DNA from: Argentina anserina
Taxonomy: Eukaryota > Streptophyta > Magnoliopsida > Rosales > Rosaceae
Direction of reading: 5' to 3'
NCBI RefSeq assembly: GCF_933775445.1
Contig: NC_065873.1
Span: 3,472,001 to 3,536,000, forward strand
Length of the DNA stretch: 64,000 nucleotides
A program made the translations under genes and the position numbers. The notes under the pieces are model-generated. The model was given only the letters and a program-made list of their open reading frames with translations. It searched no databases and was not told the origin of the DNA. Below are positions 48,028 to 60,800 of the stretch, piece after piece (the first letter of the stretch is position 1; every line of letters begins with the position of its first letter).

Positions 48028-49141
48028 TGTAATAACCAATTTTTTTCTTCCCCCTCTCTCCGCACCCGCGCCTTTAGAGGCGAAAATTTTCTTCAGACCA
48101 AACCCGAATTTTTCTGCCGACTCCGGCGGTTTCAGGCGACCGGGCCAACCTAGATCGCTTCATCTCCTCCTTGTGCGCCTCCCTGTGGTGGTGGATCGTA
48201 GAGTAGCACGACAGTTTCCACGCATCGAAGCCCGAAAGTCGACCCGGAAACCCGTCAGTGACCCGGTTGTGTTATTCAATTTTCCGGCGAGCTCCGGCGA
48301 GTTTAGGCTTCACCACCGGTCTCAAACTCCTTGCCTCAACGTCGTCAACAACCCCTGCAAATGTTTTGAGCTAAATCGAAGGGTAAGAACTCGAACCAAG
48401 AAATTTCAAATCTAGGGTTCTTGATTTTAGATTTTTCGGAAATTTCGAAATTGGAGGTTTTAAGCTTTGATTTAGACTTTGTTGTGAACTAGGAAGTTGT
48501 TATGAATGTCACTTAGAATGTGGTGGTGAAATTTTGGTGGTCATTGGTGACGGTTGGAGAACAGTGCCGCCACATGAATAGTTACAGTGAACAGTACACT
48601 ATAAATAGTAAAATTGAACAGTGTTTAGTAAATAGTAAGTTGAACAGTATTTAGTAAAACAGTAAAATATGAACAGCTTTTTATGAACAACATTTAACTG
48701 TACTGAAATCGTCACCTGATATTTTACGTATCATTTTCTAAGCATTTTATCATGCTATTAGGTGACCGACGAAACGAGTGAGAAAATTACTTGAAGTGTC
48801 GTGAAAGTTCCACGCAGGAAATAAGGTGAGTAAACCTCACAATTATCATGATCGAAGTAGTATTATAATTATTGAATTTAGTTTGAGTGGTCATCATAGT
48901 CGTTGCATCACTAGTTTATATAAATTATTTTAAAAATATGTTTTGGTTTAAATTATGTGAACTTGATCATCTACGGTTCATGGGTAAATGAAACGCTATT
49001 TTAATAAATAATTTTAAAAAGGTTTTAGTGATTATAGACTATGGTGAATGTGAGTAAATCTCACTATGACGAGTCTACCTTTAGTGGTTAATCATATTTA
49101 CGTTTTCTTAAAAAAATCGAACTATGACATGTATATAATAT

Positions 49142-51533
49142 TGTAATAACCCGAATTTTTCGAAACTAAATGTCGAGTATTTTCAAAGTGCTAAATTTGT
49201 GAAATTAATTCAAGACGACAATTGGTGGTTCGCGACATTTCGAAACGAAAACGGAAACGTTTTCGGATCGTTTAACTAGAAAACGTAACGTTACCGCAAC
49301 GTATAGATCAACTTTTATTCCGTCGCTCGGTTACGAAAACTTCCTTCACGGAAGTCGTAGAGCTCGTCGATACGAGTTCGTAGAAACTTCACACGTTCGA
49401 ATCAGACGTCGTACGCGAAAGTTATTAACGACGGAATATCGTTTCCGATTTTAGAAACGGGTATAAATAGAACATTTTAGGGATTAGGGTTTCCATTTCT
49501 GGAAACCCTTCATCCGCCTCCCCCTTTCTCTCTCTCCCCTCGCGACTTTCTCTTCCCCCCACCCCCGAACTCACCTCTCCCTCAGATCGCCTCTGACGAT
49601 CTCCTCAGATGGAACGACGTGGTCCTCACCGCCACGCTACACGACCTCGCAAGGACCTCCGCGTCGGACCCCGAGCCCATGACGCCCCGCCTCGTCGTTG
49701 TGAAGCAGCGAACCACAACCGAGCCTCCTAAGATTCTCGCCGACGCAGAACTCGACGCTCATCCTCTTCGCCGCTCCTCACATCCAGAGCCACCAACGGT
49801 GCGACCGGAGCTCGATTCGCATCGCCCAAATCGTAGATCGCACGATCTCGACTCCGCCGAACATCTTGAGTTCTCCGGCCATTTTAGGGCAACGTACGGG
49901 TAAGGAATACATTTAATTTGATGTTGTGATGTGTGTGGATGATTTTGGGATCGATTTGATGAAGTTTGGGAGAGAATTGGAGGAGGAGGAGATTTGGGGA
50001 TAACACCGCCTTGGGCAGCGCAGGTGGACGCGTGGAAGTGGCTAGGCACGGTGTGACGCCGTGGGAAGGAAGAGGGGAGAAAGGAGAAGAGATTTGGGGC
50101 GGCGGTGGCGTCATACTCGACTTGGTTGGTGTCGGCGCGTGGGCCCCACGCTCGGCGGACGGCTCGTGAACAGTGTTTCCGAAGGGTAATTTTGCAATTT
50201 ATTTTTACGTAGGTAAATGTAAAAAGGTGATTTACGTACGGTAAATGTAAATTTTATTTACGTAGGTGAATGTAAATTTACTTTTAGTAAATGTAAAAAG
50301 TAATTTTTGAAGGGTAATTCAGTAATTATTATTTACTGAGACAGTACGTACATTTGAATAGTATTTAAATAGAGTTTGTTAAAATGTTTTATCTTCGGAC
50401 GTGTTTATGAAATATGACATGTATATGATATAATGGATTATATATATATTGTATAAATGGTAAATATGTACATATATATATATATAGTTTGCTATATAAT
50501 ATACTGTTATGATTTTATCGTGATTATGTCATTTTGATGACGAGATTTATATATCGAGCATGTGATTTTGATTTGTACAATATGATGTGAGATTATTGTA
50601 CGTGATTTTAACATGGAGATTGTTAAAATGTTGATTTGTCTTCGGACTTGATTTTTGGTACAATATGATGTGTGATTATTGTACGTGATTTTAACATAGA
50701 GATTGTTAAAATGTTGATTTGTCTTCGGACTTGATGTTTGTACAATATGATGTGAGATTATTGTACGTGTTTGGCAAGTCAGAACCTAGCCTTTGGCCGG
50801 GCGAAAGTTACGATACAGTTAGAGCTCTACTCTGTCTGCCGGAGTACTGCATGTGAGGTAACGGGTGGTTATCTGCTCATGAGTACTCATATTTTTGGAT
50901 GTTGGGTAGCGGATGGTTGCCCAATATCGGCGGTGTACTACGAGAGGGGTAACAGATGTGTACCAGCATTCTTTAGTACCCGTATTATAAATGCATTTGG
51001 GTAACCAGAAGGGTTGCTTAATTTCTCATAAGCGCTTCGTTTCATTTTTTTTTTGGACAACCAGATGGGCCGTCCATTGACTCATGAGTGCATTTATATT
51101 TGTTTGATTTGTGGATTTTCGTATATATTGTTATGCGAGTTATATTTTCATTTTACTCATACGAGCTATAAAGCTTACCGGGTTTGTGTTTACAATCCCG
51201 GTGCACCAATTCGATGGTGTAGTGGATAACTCCGCATGTGTGGATTAGTGGGAATTGATGGACCGCTCAGAGGACTTGAAGTTATTTATCTCCAACTTGC
51301 GTGAGGATTTGGTGTGACTATCTTGTGAGGTTGTTGTGAGGATTATACATTTCCATTTGTTATAATGTTGAATTATAATTTGGTTTGTAATAATCGGTTT
51401 GACTGAGTTGTATTTTGAACTCAGAGATGATCCGCTGTGGCATTTTAAATGATTTCGATTTCATTGAGATTGATTGGTGTTTAACGACTTTGAAATTTTG
51501 AGTTTTTATACTCGAAATTGTAGGGTCGTTACA
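49142..51533 (+). mobile_element. Solo LTR B nested in LTR A
   Basis: Begins TGTAATAACCCGAATTTTTC and ends TAGGGTCGTTACA, 2392 bp, flanked by a perfect 5-bp duplication AATAT (49137-49141 and 51534-51538). No internal domain. Core promoter TATAAATAG at 49462-49470. A short tandem duplication of ~83 bp with GTACAATATGATGTG lies at about 50575-50772. Open frames such as 49619-49903 are chance frames in a GC-rich leader part. Confidence 0.92.
49462..49470 (+). promoter_or_regulatory. TATA box in solo LTR B
   Basis: TATAAATAG, a textbook TATA box, about 320 bases into the LTR; the same box occurs in LTR C on the opposite strand at 55423-55431. Confidence 0.65.
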
Positions 51534-52518
51534 AATATAGTGGGTTATGTATGTGTATAAATCGTAAATGCAATACATATATATGAGTTGCTATATTATA
51601 TACTGTTAGGTTCTTATTTTCAAATGAATTATATTGTGGCAACTATATTTATTTTATTTGAGTAAGAGTCGCTTGTTTGTAGTACAATAATATGGGCGAA
51701 TTGTTATTGTACGTGGTTTTAACATTGAGTTTTGTTAAAACGGTTTTTTGTCTTCGGACGTGTTTTATGTCTTCGGACATGTTTTTCTGTCTTCGGACGT
51801 GTTGGCATGTCGAAACCTAGCTAAGTCGGGTGACGGTTACAATGCAGTTAGAGCTCTAGTCTGTCTGCCGGTGTACTGCATGAGGGGTAACAGATGGGTT
51901 ACCGGCTTATGAGTACCCATATTTTTGGATATTGGGTAACAGATGGGTTGCCTAATGTCTGGCGGCGTACTGCATGAGGGGTAACATATGAGTACATGGA
52001 TCTTATGTGTACCCGTATGAGAAATGTATTTGGGTAAACAGATGAGTTGCCCGATTTCTCATGAGCACTTATATTTTTAGATATTATTGGACAACCAGAT
52101 GGGTCGTCCCGTGACTCATGAATACATTTATAATTAAATATTTTCAGTATTTTTCTCTTATATCCTATTTGTGTTATATTGTTGGTTTACTCATACGAGC
52201 TGTAAAGCTTACCGGGTTTGTGTTTATAATTCCGGTGCACATAATCGATGGTGTATGAGATAGTTCTGCAGGTGTGGATTAGCAGAATTAGAGGGCTTTC
52301 GCTGAAGATTGTCGAAGATTTCTTTCTGCTGTTTGTGGTGGGGATTGAGTGAATTTTACATTTTCATTAGTTGTGTATTATTCAAGTCGACTGAGTCATG
52401 ATGTGGACTCAGTTTCGATACACTGTTATGATAAGATGATTTCAATATATTTGATTGTTTTAGAGTTTTCATGGCTTCGAATTCGAATTTTTATCATTCA
52501 AAATTCGGAATCGTGACA

Positions 52519-53393
52519 GAGGTCTCAAGAAAGATGACTCCATGGAATTAAATCATTTGTTAGATTCAGAATAGATCAAGTTAGCTTTGTAATGCTAGTA
52601 ATGAGATTGTGTTGAACATCTCTACTTGAAACATTTGTACTTGCATTAATTAAATAGTGGACTGATTTCTTTGTGTGGACTCATGTTTTGGATTTTACTT
52701 TTTATGGTTTCCACTATAGTTAAAATCTTGGATGCATTATGACAATATATGGAATGCGATTGAGTTCGATTCCAACATGTTAACATTATAACCGCTAATC
52801 ACTACTATATATAACAGCCATTTTCTCCAGAGGATTAATATAGCTAACCAGTTTAGAGAGTGTAAATACGTACGTATCGATCATGTCCAAATAAATCTCG
52901 ACTAGACCAGGATCCAAATCCCACACCCACCCTCGATCACTCATACTGTAGTAGCGGCACTACAGCTAGCGCGCCACCGCCCTAGCTAAACACCGTTCCA
53001 TGCATGCCTAGCTCATTTCTTTTGACCATTCCAGATTTCCGATTGCCTAGTTGCACGTTTATATATAACCAGAATTCGGCTGGACCCGACTAGCTATGAG
53101 CATGCACAACCGCGCGCTCCAACTTTAAAAGCACCCAAGATTGTCGATCGTTGAAACTAGCTAGTCAGTCCTGCGAAAGGTATCCACGCGACCACGCACC
53201 GCTGCATCTTTCCTACGGCTTGGCAACACCATATCTTAATAATCTCTTCCCTTCACCTTAGTGTCGTCAGACGCCGATCGATCTTCATGCAGACAACCTC
53301 GCTTAATTTAAAGGGACAAATGACCAGATTTTTGCCTCATAGTTGTGGAGGCAAATGCCAAACTCTCAACCCTATCAAATGTTATTATACGTA
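52519..53393. other. Spacer between solo LTRs A and C
   Basis: No gene seen. It separates the two inverted related LTRs by about 0.9 kb. 52900-53300 is moderately GC-rich without a recognisable domain. Confidence 0.5.
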
Positions 53394-55716
53394 TGTCACA
53401 GTCCCAAAATTCAAATGATAAAAATTCGAATTCGAAGTCATGAAAATTCTAAAAAAATCTCAAATATATTGAAATCATCTTATTATTACAGTGTATCGAA
53501 ACTGATTCTACAACATGACTCAATCGACTTGAATAATACATAACAAGTTTATACCTCAGTATTATAACCAATGGAAATGTAAAATTCACTCAATCCTCAC
53601 CACAAACAGAAGAAAGATATATTTAGAGTAAACCATCCGAATATGCTAATCTCCACCTGCAGAACTATCCCATACACCATCGAATTGCTGCACCGGGATT
53701 GTAAACACAAACCTAGTAAGCTTTTCAACTCGTATGAGTAAACCAAAAGTAAACATACATCGCATACAAAAGAAATATGTCAAATAACATTTAAAGACAA
53801 CATACTCATGTGACACTAAGCAACCCATCTGTTACCCAAAATCATTTAAAAACATGGGTACTCATGAGACTCATGCAACCAATTTGTCACCCCTCATGTA
53901 GTACACCGAGAGGCACTGGACAACCCATATGGTTACCTAAAATCATGTAAAACATGGATACTCAGAGACCCAGTACTCATCTGTTACCCCTTATGCAGTA
54001 TACCGACAGACACTGGGCAGTCCATATATATCCAATGTCACTAAAAAATATGGGTACTCATGAGACCCAAACAACCCATATGTTACTCCTCATGCAGTAC
54101 ACCGGCAGACAGACTAGAGCTCTAAATGAATCGTAACTGTCACTCGGCCAAGGCTTGGTTCCGATACTGTCAACACGTCCGAAGACATAATTTTTTTTAC
54201 CAAGACTCAATATTAAAACCACGTACAATAACAATCCACCCATATTATTGTACTACAACAAAGCGACTCTTGCTCAAATAAAATAAATATAATTACCACA
54301 ATATAATTCATTGGGAAATAAGAACGTAACAGTATATAATATAGCAACCCATCTATATGTATCGTATTTACCATTTTATACACATATACAACCCACTATA
54401 TTATATACATGTTATAGTTCGATCTTTTTAAGAAAACGTAAATATGAGTCACCGCTAAGGACAGACTCGTCATAGTGAGATTTACTCACATTCACCATAG
54501 TCCATAATCACTAAAACCTTTTTAAAATCATTTATTAAAATAGCATTTCACTTACCCATGAACCGTAGACGATCAAGTTCACGTAATTTAAATAAAACAT
54601 ATTTTTAAAATAACTTTTATAAACTAGTGATGCAACGACTATGGTGACAACTCAAACTAAATTCAATAATTATTATACTACTTCGATCATGATGATCATT
54701 GTGAGGTTTACTCACCTTATTTCCCGCGTGCAACTTTCACGACACCGAAAGCGATTCCCTCACTCGTTTCGTCGGTCACCTAATAGTATGATAAAATACT
54801 TAGAAAAACGGTACGTAAAATATCAGGTGACGATCTCTGTACAACTAAATGTTGTTCATAAAACATTGTTCATATTTTACTGTTTACTAAACACTGTTTG
54901 GGTTTTACAAAACACTGTCCATAGTTACTGTTCACGAACACTGTTCATGAGCGTAAACACTTCAATTTAACAAAAACCGAAAAACCCCAATTTAAAACCT
55001 ACAATTTATTTTCTTCGATTCTTCTAGTACACAACGATTTTGGTTAAATTTTTTTGAGGGTTTGTAGCATAGAAGGAGACCTTCAAAATGTGACAAGAAT
55101 CTTACCGATTGGTTGCCGGAGGAGAGAGATCCGACGAGTTGAAGTTCGGCGAAATATGCATTTTTTCGGGGGAACTTCCGGATTTACCGCTCCTAAACGG
55201 CGGCGAGATGGCGGGTGGCGCTGCACCAATCGACAGGGGACACATCAACTTTTCAAACGTGACAGTGCGCCACTCTATGGTGGCCGGATGGCGGAGATCT
55301 GGCGGCCCAAAGTCGGCCGGTCGGGGAGAGAATTTCAGGATTTTTTTCGAGGGTGAACAGTACCCATGAACAGTACCGATCCGAATTTCTGATTTCTCTC
55401 CCCCTTTTTCTCTTTAATTCCCCTATTTATACTATTTTCCAAAAATGTCCAAATACATTTTGATTCGTAACTTCTTCATACGAACTCCGATTTAGGCGTA
55501 CCGCATGTCCACGAACTCTATGACTTCCATGAATGAAGTTTTCTGAGATTCCTAACGGATCCAAAGTCAATTGTTGACCCGTCTCGGTAACATTTCCGTG
55601 TATAAATCGATCGAACACTTTCGTTTTCTCCCTCGTACTATATAATCGGATCACCACCAATTTAAATATCTTCAAAAAATAATTAGTAAATAATTAAAAA
55701 TTTCCGGGATATTACA
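53394..55716 (-). mobile_element. Solo LTR C, minus orientation
   Basis: Read on the minus strand it begins TGTAATATCCCGG and ends ACTGTGACA, 2323 bp, with a perfect 5-bp duplication ACGTA (53389-53393 and 55717-55721). TATA box TATAAATAG on the minus strand at 55431-55423. No internal genes. Related to LTR A over much of its 3' half and to LTR B more distantly. Confidence 0.92.
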
Positions 55717-55914
55717 ACGTAAACCCTGGAGTCCTAGATATAATTCGATCATCTCATCCCGTTTCGGGGTCTAGCAAGTATGACTTTAAGGCTTTTATTT
55801 TTCAGATAAAAGAATTCAAGGAAATTAATTCAATCACAAAGAACTTTATTTGGTACAATCTATATAGTCTATCATAATTTAGAATGAACATCACATAAAA
55901 GGAAAGAGATCGAG
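55717..55914. other. Short intergenic spacer
   Basis: Nothing recognisable. Confidence 0.4.
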
Positions 55915-56345
55915 TTGCACCATGCCACCCATTACTAAACTTGAATGTCCTGCGTTTGCAATTTCATGAGCCACAAAATAATATGCGTTTGCCAAGTATG
56001 CATGCTTAAAGTGAATTGACATGAAACTGCTGAAAGCGCCCAGAAAATAATATGCGTTTGCCAAGTATGCATGCTTAGTAGATCCATTGATACGTACTAT
56101 GACTACTATCAATCAGAAGTTTGGAATCTTCATCTGCTAGGATCTTAGTGTGTCCACTTCCCATATAGTAAAGCCGGATTTCGACCAGCTCTTAAGGCCT
56201 AAACTTATGCAGTCAGAACTCTGAATGGCCAAAAGCTTTAGAGGAAAAGCCGGACTAGTAACCATTTCTGATAATGAAACCAGCGACACCCTTGCCCCCT
56301 TGGTGTTGTTGCTTAATTGAACTATCAACATTAAGCTTGATGAGC
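55915..56345 (-). pseudogene. RNase H-like domain relic (LINE-type)
   Basis: The minus strand near 56345 reads IKLNVDSSIKQ then GGKGVAGFIIRNG, the first strand and catalytic Asp of the RNase H fold (RVT_3 family) seen in plant LINEs. After a stop and frame changes there is LKLLAIQSSDC (second part) and VAHEIANAGHSS (C-terminal helix of the same fold). A ~31-base segment containing ATGCGTTTGCCAAGTATGCA occurs twice (about 55980 and 56047), so the C-terminal part is partly duplicated. Not functional. Confidence 0.55.
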
Positions 56346-56772
56346 ATAAAGTTGCAATGAAGGAACTTTGTTCTAATGCATATGGTTTCTGTCTGATAAG
56401 TATATACGTCAGAAGTAATAATTCAAGGAGGAAGCATTAGAAACTAATTGTTAGAAGTAATAGGTATATACGTCAAGTATGGGTTTGTTAATTACTTAAT
56501 TACATTATTGAATATTATCGTCGTCGATTGTAATAATATTCCGATGCCCTCTTAACCCCTAGGTGGTGACACCCACTGTATCTTATAACAAATGCACCAT
56601 AATTGACTGGCAGCCAGAGTAGACAAAGATATGAACATGATTCTTCACTTCTAATACTCACATGGTCACCAACACAATCGTCCCATTCAACCAGGTCACC
56701 ATGACAATCATAAAATAGTTAACAAGATAGGCGCAGCTCAATTAAGTTAAACAAGATAGTCATATATATACA
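56346..56772. other. Intergenic, no gene seen
   Basis: AT-rich; a 12-base stretch TATATACGTCA occurs twice (about 56401 and 56465). Confidence 0.4.
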
Positions 56773-57695
56773 GCTAAAGGTGACAAACGGCCGGACTGGT
56801 TCGGTCCATTTTAAATAGACTAAAACCGTGTCCGTACCATATTCGGGCCGGCCCATTTGTTTAGATTTTAAGTCCGATCAAATCCCATGTCGGGCATATA
56901 AGACACAATTAATATTAAAAAAATTATGTAATTAAATATTTGTTTTATATAACTATTTAGAATAGTAAATTAAATAAAATACTATAACACATTTTATAAT
57001 CTTAAATCTAAAACGTTACATATGTCAAAACTATGACTTTTTTATCATTACTTTGATGATATTTTTGAAAAAATGTAATTAAAATAATGAAATAATCAAG
57101 AGATCTATATTTAAAAGGTCTAATATTCAATTCTCATTATTATAAATTTTTAAATATTTATAAAAATAAAATAAAATAATGTGTTTAACGGGCCGGTTCA
57201 TATTTTATCACTACTTTTATAATATTTGCGAAAAAATATATTTAAAATAATAAAATAATCAAGGTTTATATTTAAAATGTATAATATTTAATTCTCATTA
57301 TTATAATTATTTAAAATATTTATAAAAATAATATAAAATTATGTGTTTAACGGCCGATTAATATTTTATCACTATTTTGATGATATTTGTGAAAAAATAT
57401 AATAAAAATAATGAAATAATCAAAGTTTATATTAAAAAATCTAATATGTAATTCTCATTATTATTATTATTTAAATATTTATAAAATAATATAAAATGAT
57501 GTGTTTAACGGACCGGTCCATAAATTTATCGTGTCCGGGCCTTGTCGGGCCCAAAATGAACTCGGGCCGGACCCATGAGTTAAAATATATAGGTCAAGCC
57601 CGACCAATTAAAAAACAGACTCAAGTCATGCCGGACCGATTTTTAACGAGCCGGGGTCGGGCTTTTCGTCCCACTTGCCGCCTCTACTTAATACA
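56773..57695. mobile_element. hAT-like non-autonomous element with internal tandem repeat
   Basis: The left end CTAAAGGTGACAAACGGCC and the reverse complement of the right end GTAGAGGCGGCAAGTGGG are imperfect inverted copies of the TAGRGGYGGCAAAYGG-type termini common in plant hAT elements. Subterminal parts are rich in GGGCC/GGCCGG. The interior holds about three AT-rich tandem units of ~160 bp (roughly 57020-57515), each ending GTGTTTAACGG. No clear 8-bp target duplication and no transposase. Confidence 0.55.
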
Positions 57696-57828
57696 ACCAT
57701 AAGAAAAGGTTGGAAGAATTAAACAGACATGATGAATGTTTTCTATACATCTTATATTAGAGAATCACATGAGTTCCATTAAACACCAACTACATGTTGG
57801 CTAGAATAAACAGTTCAGGTCATAAAAT

Positions 57829-60800
57829 CTACAATGACAACAAGAAGGAAAGGGTCACAAGAACACTCCCAAACAACACCGGTCCTCTATTTGAATAACC
57901 AAAGCTACTATCACTCATTACTGGTGCACCTTCCGGGACTGAAGCAGCCTCAGGTGGGCATGTTCCGTAGGTCACATTTGCCTTCGTCAACATGAGAATT
58001 CATTATTAAGCATAAGTAACACTGTTATCTGAAACTGCTGTTCAAAATCATCTTGCTGATCAGAGACAACCGAAATAAATAGCATTTTCCGCTCACCTTG
58101 CAGTCGGCGATGCTTCCACACCCGCAAACTAAATGACCATTGACCACATCTACAACTTTAGGAGCCCCGCCACCATCACTTCTCTGAATCGGTTGATTAA
58201 GGAAAATAAATTAAACATATACAAATAATCTGAGCATCTTTCTAAGTAAACTACTAGCTAGTACTCTTTTTTTTTTCTATACAAATTCATTGATACCTTG
58301 TAAAAATCAACAGCAATGAAATTAGGCCATCTTTTACCAGCCACATTGTAACATGTATTAGCCATGTTAAGCAATGAATCTGAATTATCTTTGCAAGATT
58401 GAGGGAGGGTTGGGACATCTCTGAAATAGTTCACTAGGACTAATGATCTAGCTGTTGTGTTCATGGCTGATGATTCTGCACGGTTTGGACATAATCCAGC
58501 TTTCATGCCACCATTTCCATCTGTATATTTCAGTTACATCAAATTCTCTCTAATTTTATAGAAACAAAAAAATAAAACTTCAGAAACAAGGAAAGTAAAT
58601 TGTACAGAAACCAGAAGAGAATAATGGACTCACATTGGTTTTCTACCATGTAACTCCACTGGTAGGCAATGCCTTCTTCAGCCTCTTTTCTTTTCTTGGA
58701 AGTGAAGACTAGCAAACGCTGATTTTTCTGGATCATATCAGCAACTGTTGGCCAGTCACCGCCTTTTTTGGGCATTCTTGAAACTGGGAACCAGAATTTT
58801 CTCAAGCCGGCAGCATCAAACACTTTTGTCAAGCCCTTTGGTGATGTAACATAGTCTTCAATTATAATCGTCACAATTTCAGACGGGTTTGCTTGAAGAA
58901 ATGCTGTGATTTCCTTCAGTTCTCCAATGGCAGGTTGCTGATATATATAAATTAGATCCTGCAAGATTAGTGTTGTACTCGACTGCCGCGCTCTAGTTTC
59001 ACACTTTACTTCACTTCTAAGATTTTACCGACTTAGCAGTTCAAATGAATTGAAATTTACGCGGTGTGCCAAATTACTATATTTGTCATAAAAGTAACTT
59101 TATAGTTAATTAGGATTCTATTAACATTTAAAATAATTTCATCCGTTCGCAACTCTGCAGAAACACTTACAAAAGCTGTGTAGTTGTAGCATTTGCCACC
59201 AGATGAGTGACATAACCAAATGTCACCTAAATAGTCATACATGTCCAGCATTAAGCCTCTAACACCATTCTGCAAGATGATCATACAACTTCATAAACAT
59301 AATTCATCATTCTAAAGTGAAACAAGAAATCAACTAATGCACGAATTGTGCATGCATGAAATGCAGAATAAGAAGCAATTATCTTATCACTGTACGTAGT
59401 TATTAACATTAATACACCTGTCTGATTCCCTCGTTTTCTTTTGGTCAATATATATCTGACTCCCTTCAGGGGCCGGGTCATATGTTTATTGTAAGACTGT
59501 TGCTTATGGGTCATATATTTTTTGTTAGGCCGATGCTTAATTATAGAGCAAGCATGCTAGGTACATATCGCAAGTAGTCATCATTATCATATTCATAATA
59601 TACTCTTTGTTTTGTTTTCTGATCATTATAATCATCAATATGAATATATATTCATTATAAGTATATGCTTGTTCCCTTGCACAATTAGAATTAGAAAACT
59701 AGACAAACAAGAGGAGGAGGAAATTATCAAAGTCAAAACGCACCTTATCCATATCAATTTGAACTTTAAAAAGAAGGTAGGTAAAAAAGTCCTGAAGACT
59801 TGCTCATCCTTCTACGGTTGTACAAGCATAAAATACATGATATACTTCCTGGTAAGCCAAGACTTTAGACTCAGAAAGTACAACACTGCCTAAGCTTCTT
59901 TCCTCATAAGTACTTTTGAAGTTGAGCATAGTTTCATGAGTTTCATCTTCTTCTCAACCTGTTTAGCAATTCTTAAGTTCCAAAATTCCTAGAGTTATGC
60001 TACATTAATAAACCTTTAAGTACACGCGTGTGGATGATTTAAAAATGTAGATGATTGTGAGATTTGCAGATGAGTCTGGATTTAGCAGTAATCATGAGCA
60101 TCTCACGTAGATTAAAACACCAATAGAAAATTTGGGTAGGATATTTCGAATTGTATGAATAACCAGTACTGCTCAAACCAGAAAAAAGAACCACAATACT
60201 ACCAAAGCCTTCATTTTTGATTTAAACGGTGTTGTGGGCAAATAAAGTGTGGTCGGCAAATTTAATTCTCTACATTTTACCAACTATCTTTGCCAAAAAA
60301 AAAATTTCCAAGCTTTCACTTTTCAACTACCAATATATTTATTGATATTTATTGATATGCAAACATAAATAGCAGAATCTGACTAGGAAGCCAACAATCA
60401 CGTTCATATAATAACCTGCTACAAGAGAGATGACATATTTTCTGAATTCCTAAATGTGATCATACTTAAGGTTTAAATTCAAATTTCGATAGAAAAGACA
60501 CAAATTAAAACCATATGATTATGAATCCAGAGTCCAGGCTCATCCAATCTTCTAAGTTTTAATCATGTGTGTATTTGTCGTGTGAATCTCTGCTTTCTCC
60601 TACTTCCACATAAATTACTGGTGAAGAAAAGAAAAATGATTTTCATCTTCCAATCTATTATTCTGCCTCAATTATTCATGTATTGCTGGGTGTATTCTGC
60701 CAAAGGTTTGGTCTTTTTACAACTATAGTACAAAGTTGTAAGCTATTGATGAATATCACAAGTACTATCACAGCAAAAAAAAAAAAAAGGTATTGATTGT

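Larger units (their letters stand above)
48028..52518 (+). mobile_element. Solo LTR A (long-LTR type), interrupted by nested solo LTR
   Basis: Begins TGTAATAACC and ends TCGTGACA; own length about 2.1 kb after removing the nested insertion 49142-51533. No internal retrotransposon genes and no second LTR are present, so it is a solo LTR. It shares landmarks with LTR C (inverted, 53394-55716), including TTCGAATTCGAATTTTTATC near its end and repeated GGGTAACAGATGGGTT segments. Flanks GAAGG and GAGGT are only partly alike, so the target duplication has decayed or an end is shifted. Long LTRs with these ends suggest Ty3/gypsy, possibly Tekay/Del-like; that is inference. Confidence 0.75.

Noticed and set aside
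49619..50169. GC-rich open frames in the 49.6-50.2 kb region
   Set aside because: Inside solo LTR B, downstream of its TATA box; no protein similarity seen.
55054..55369. Overlapping Arg/Gly-rich frames
   Set aside because: Inside solo LTR C, in the GC-rich part after its promoter; equivalent frames in LTR A are not conserved.
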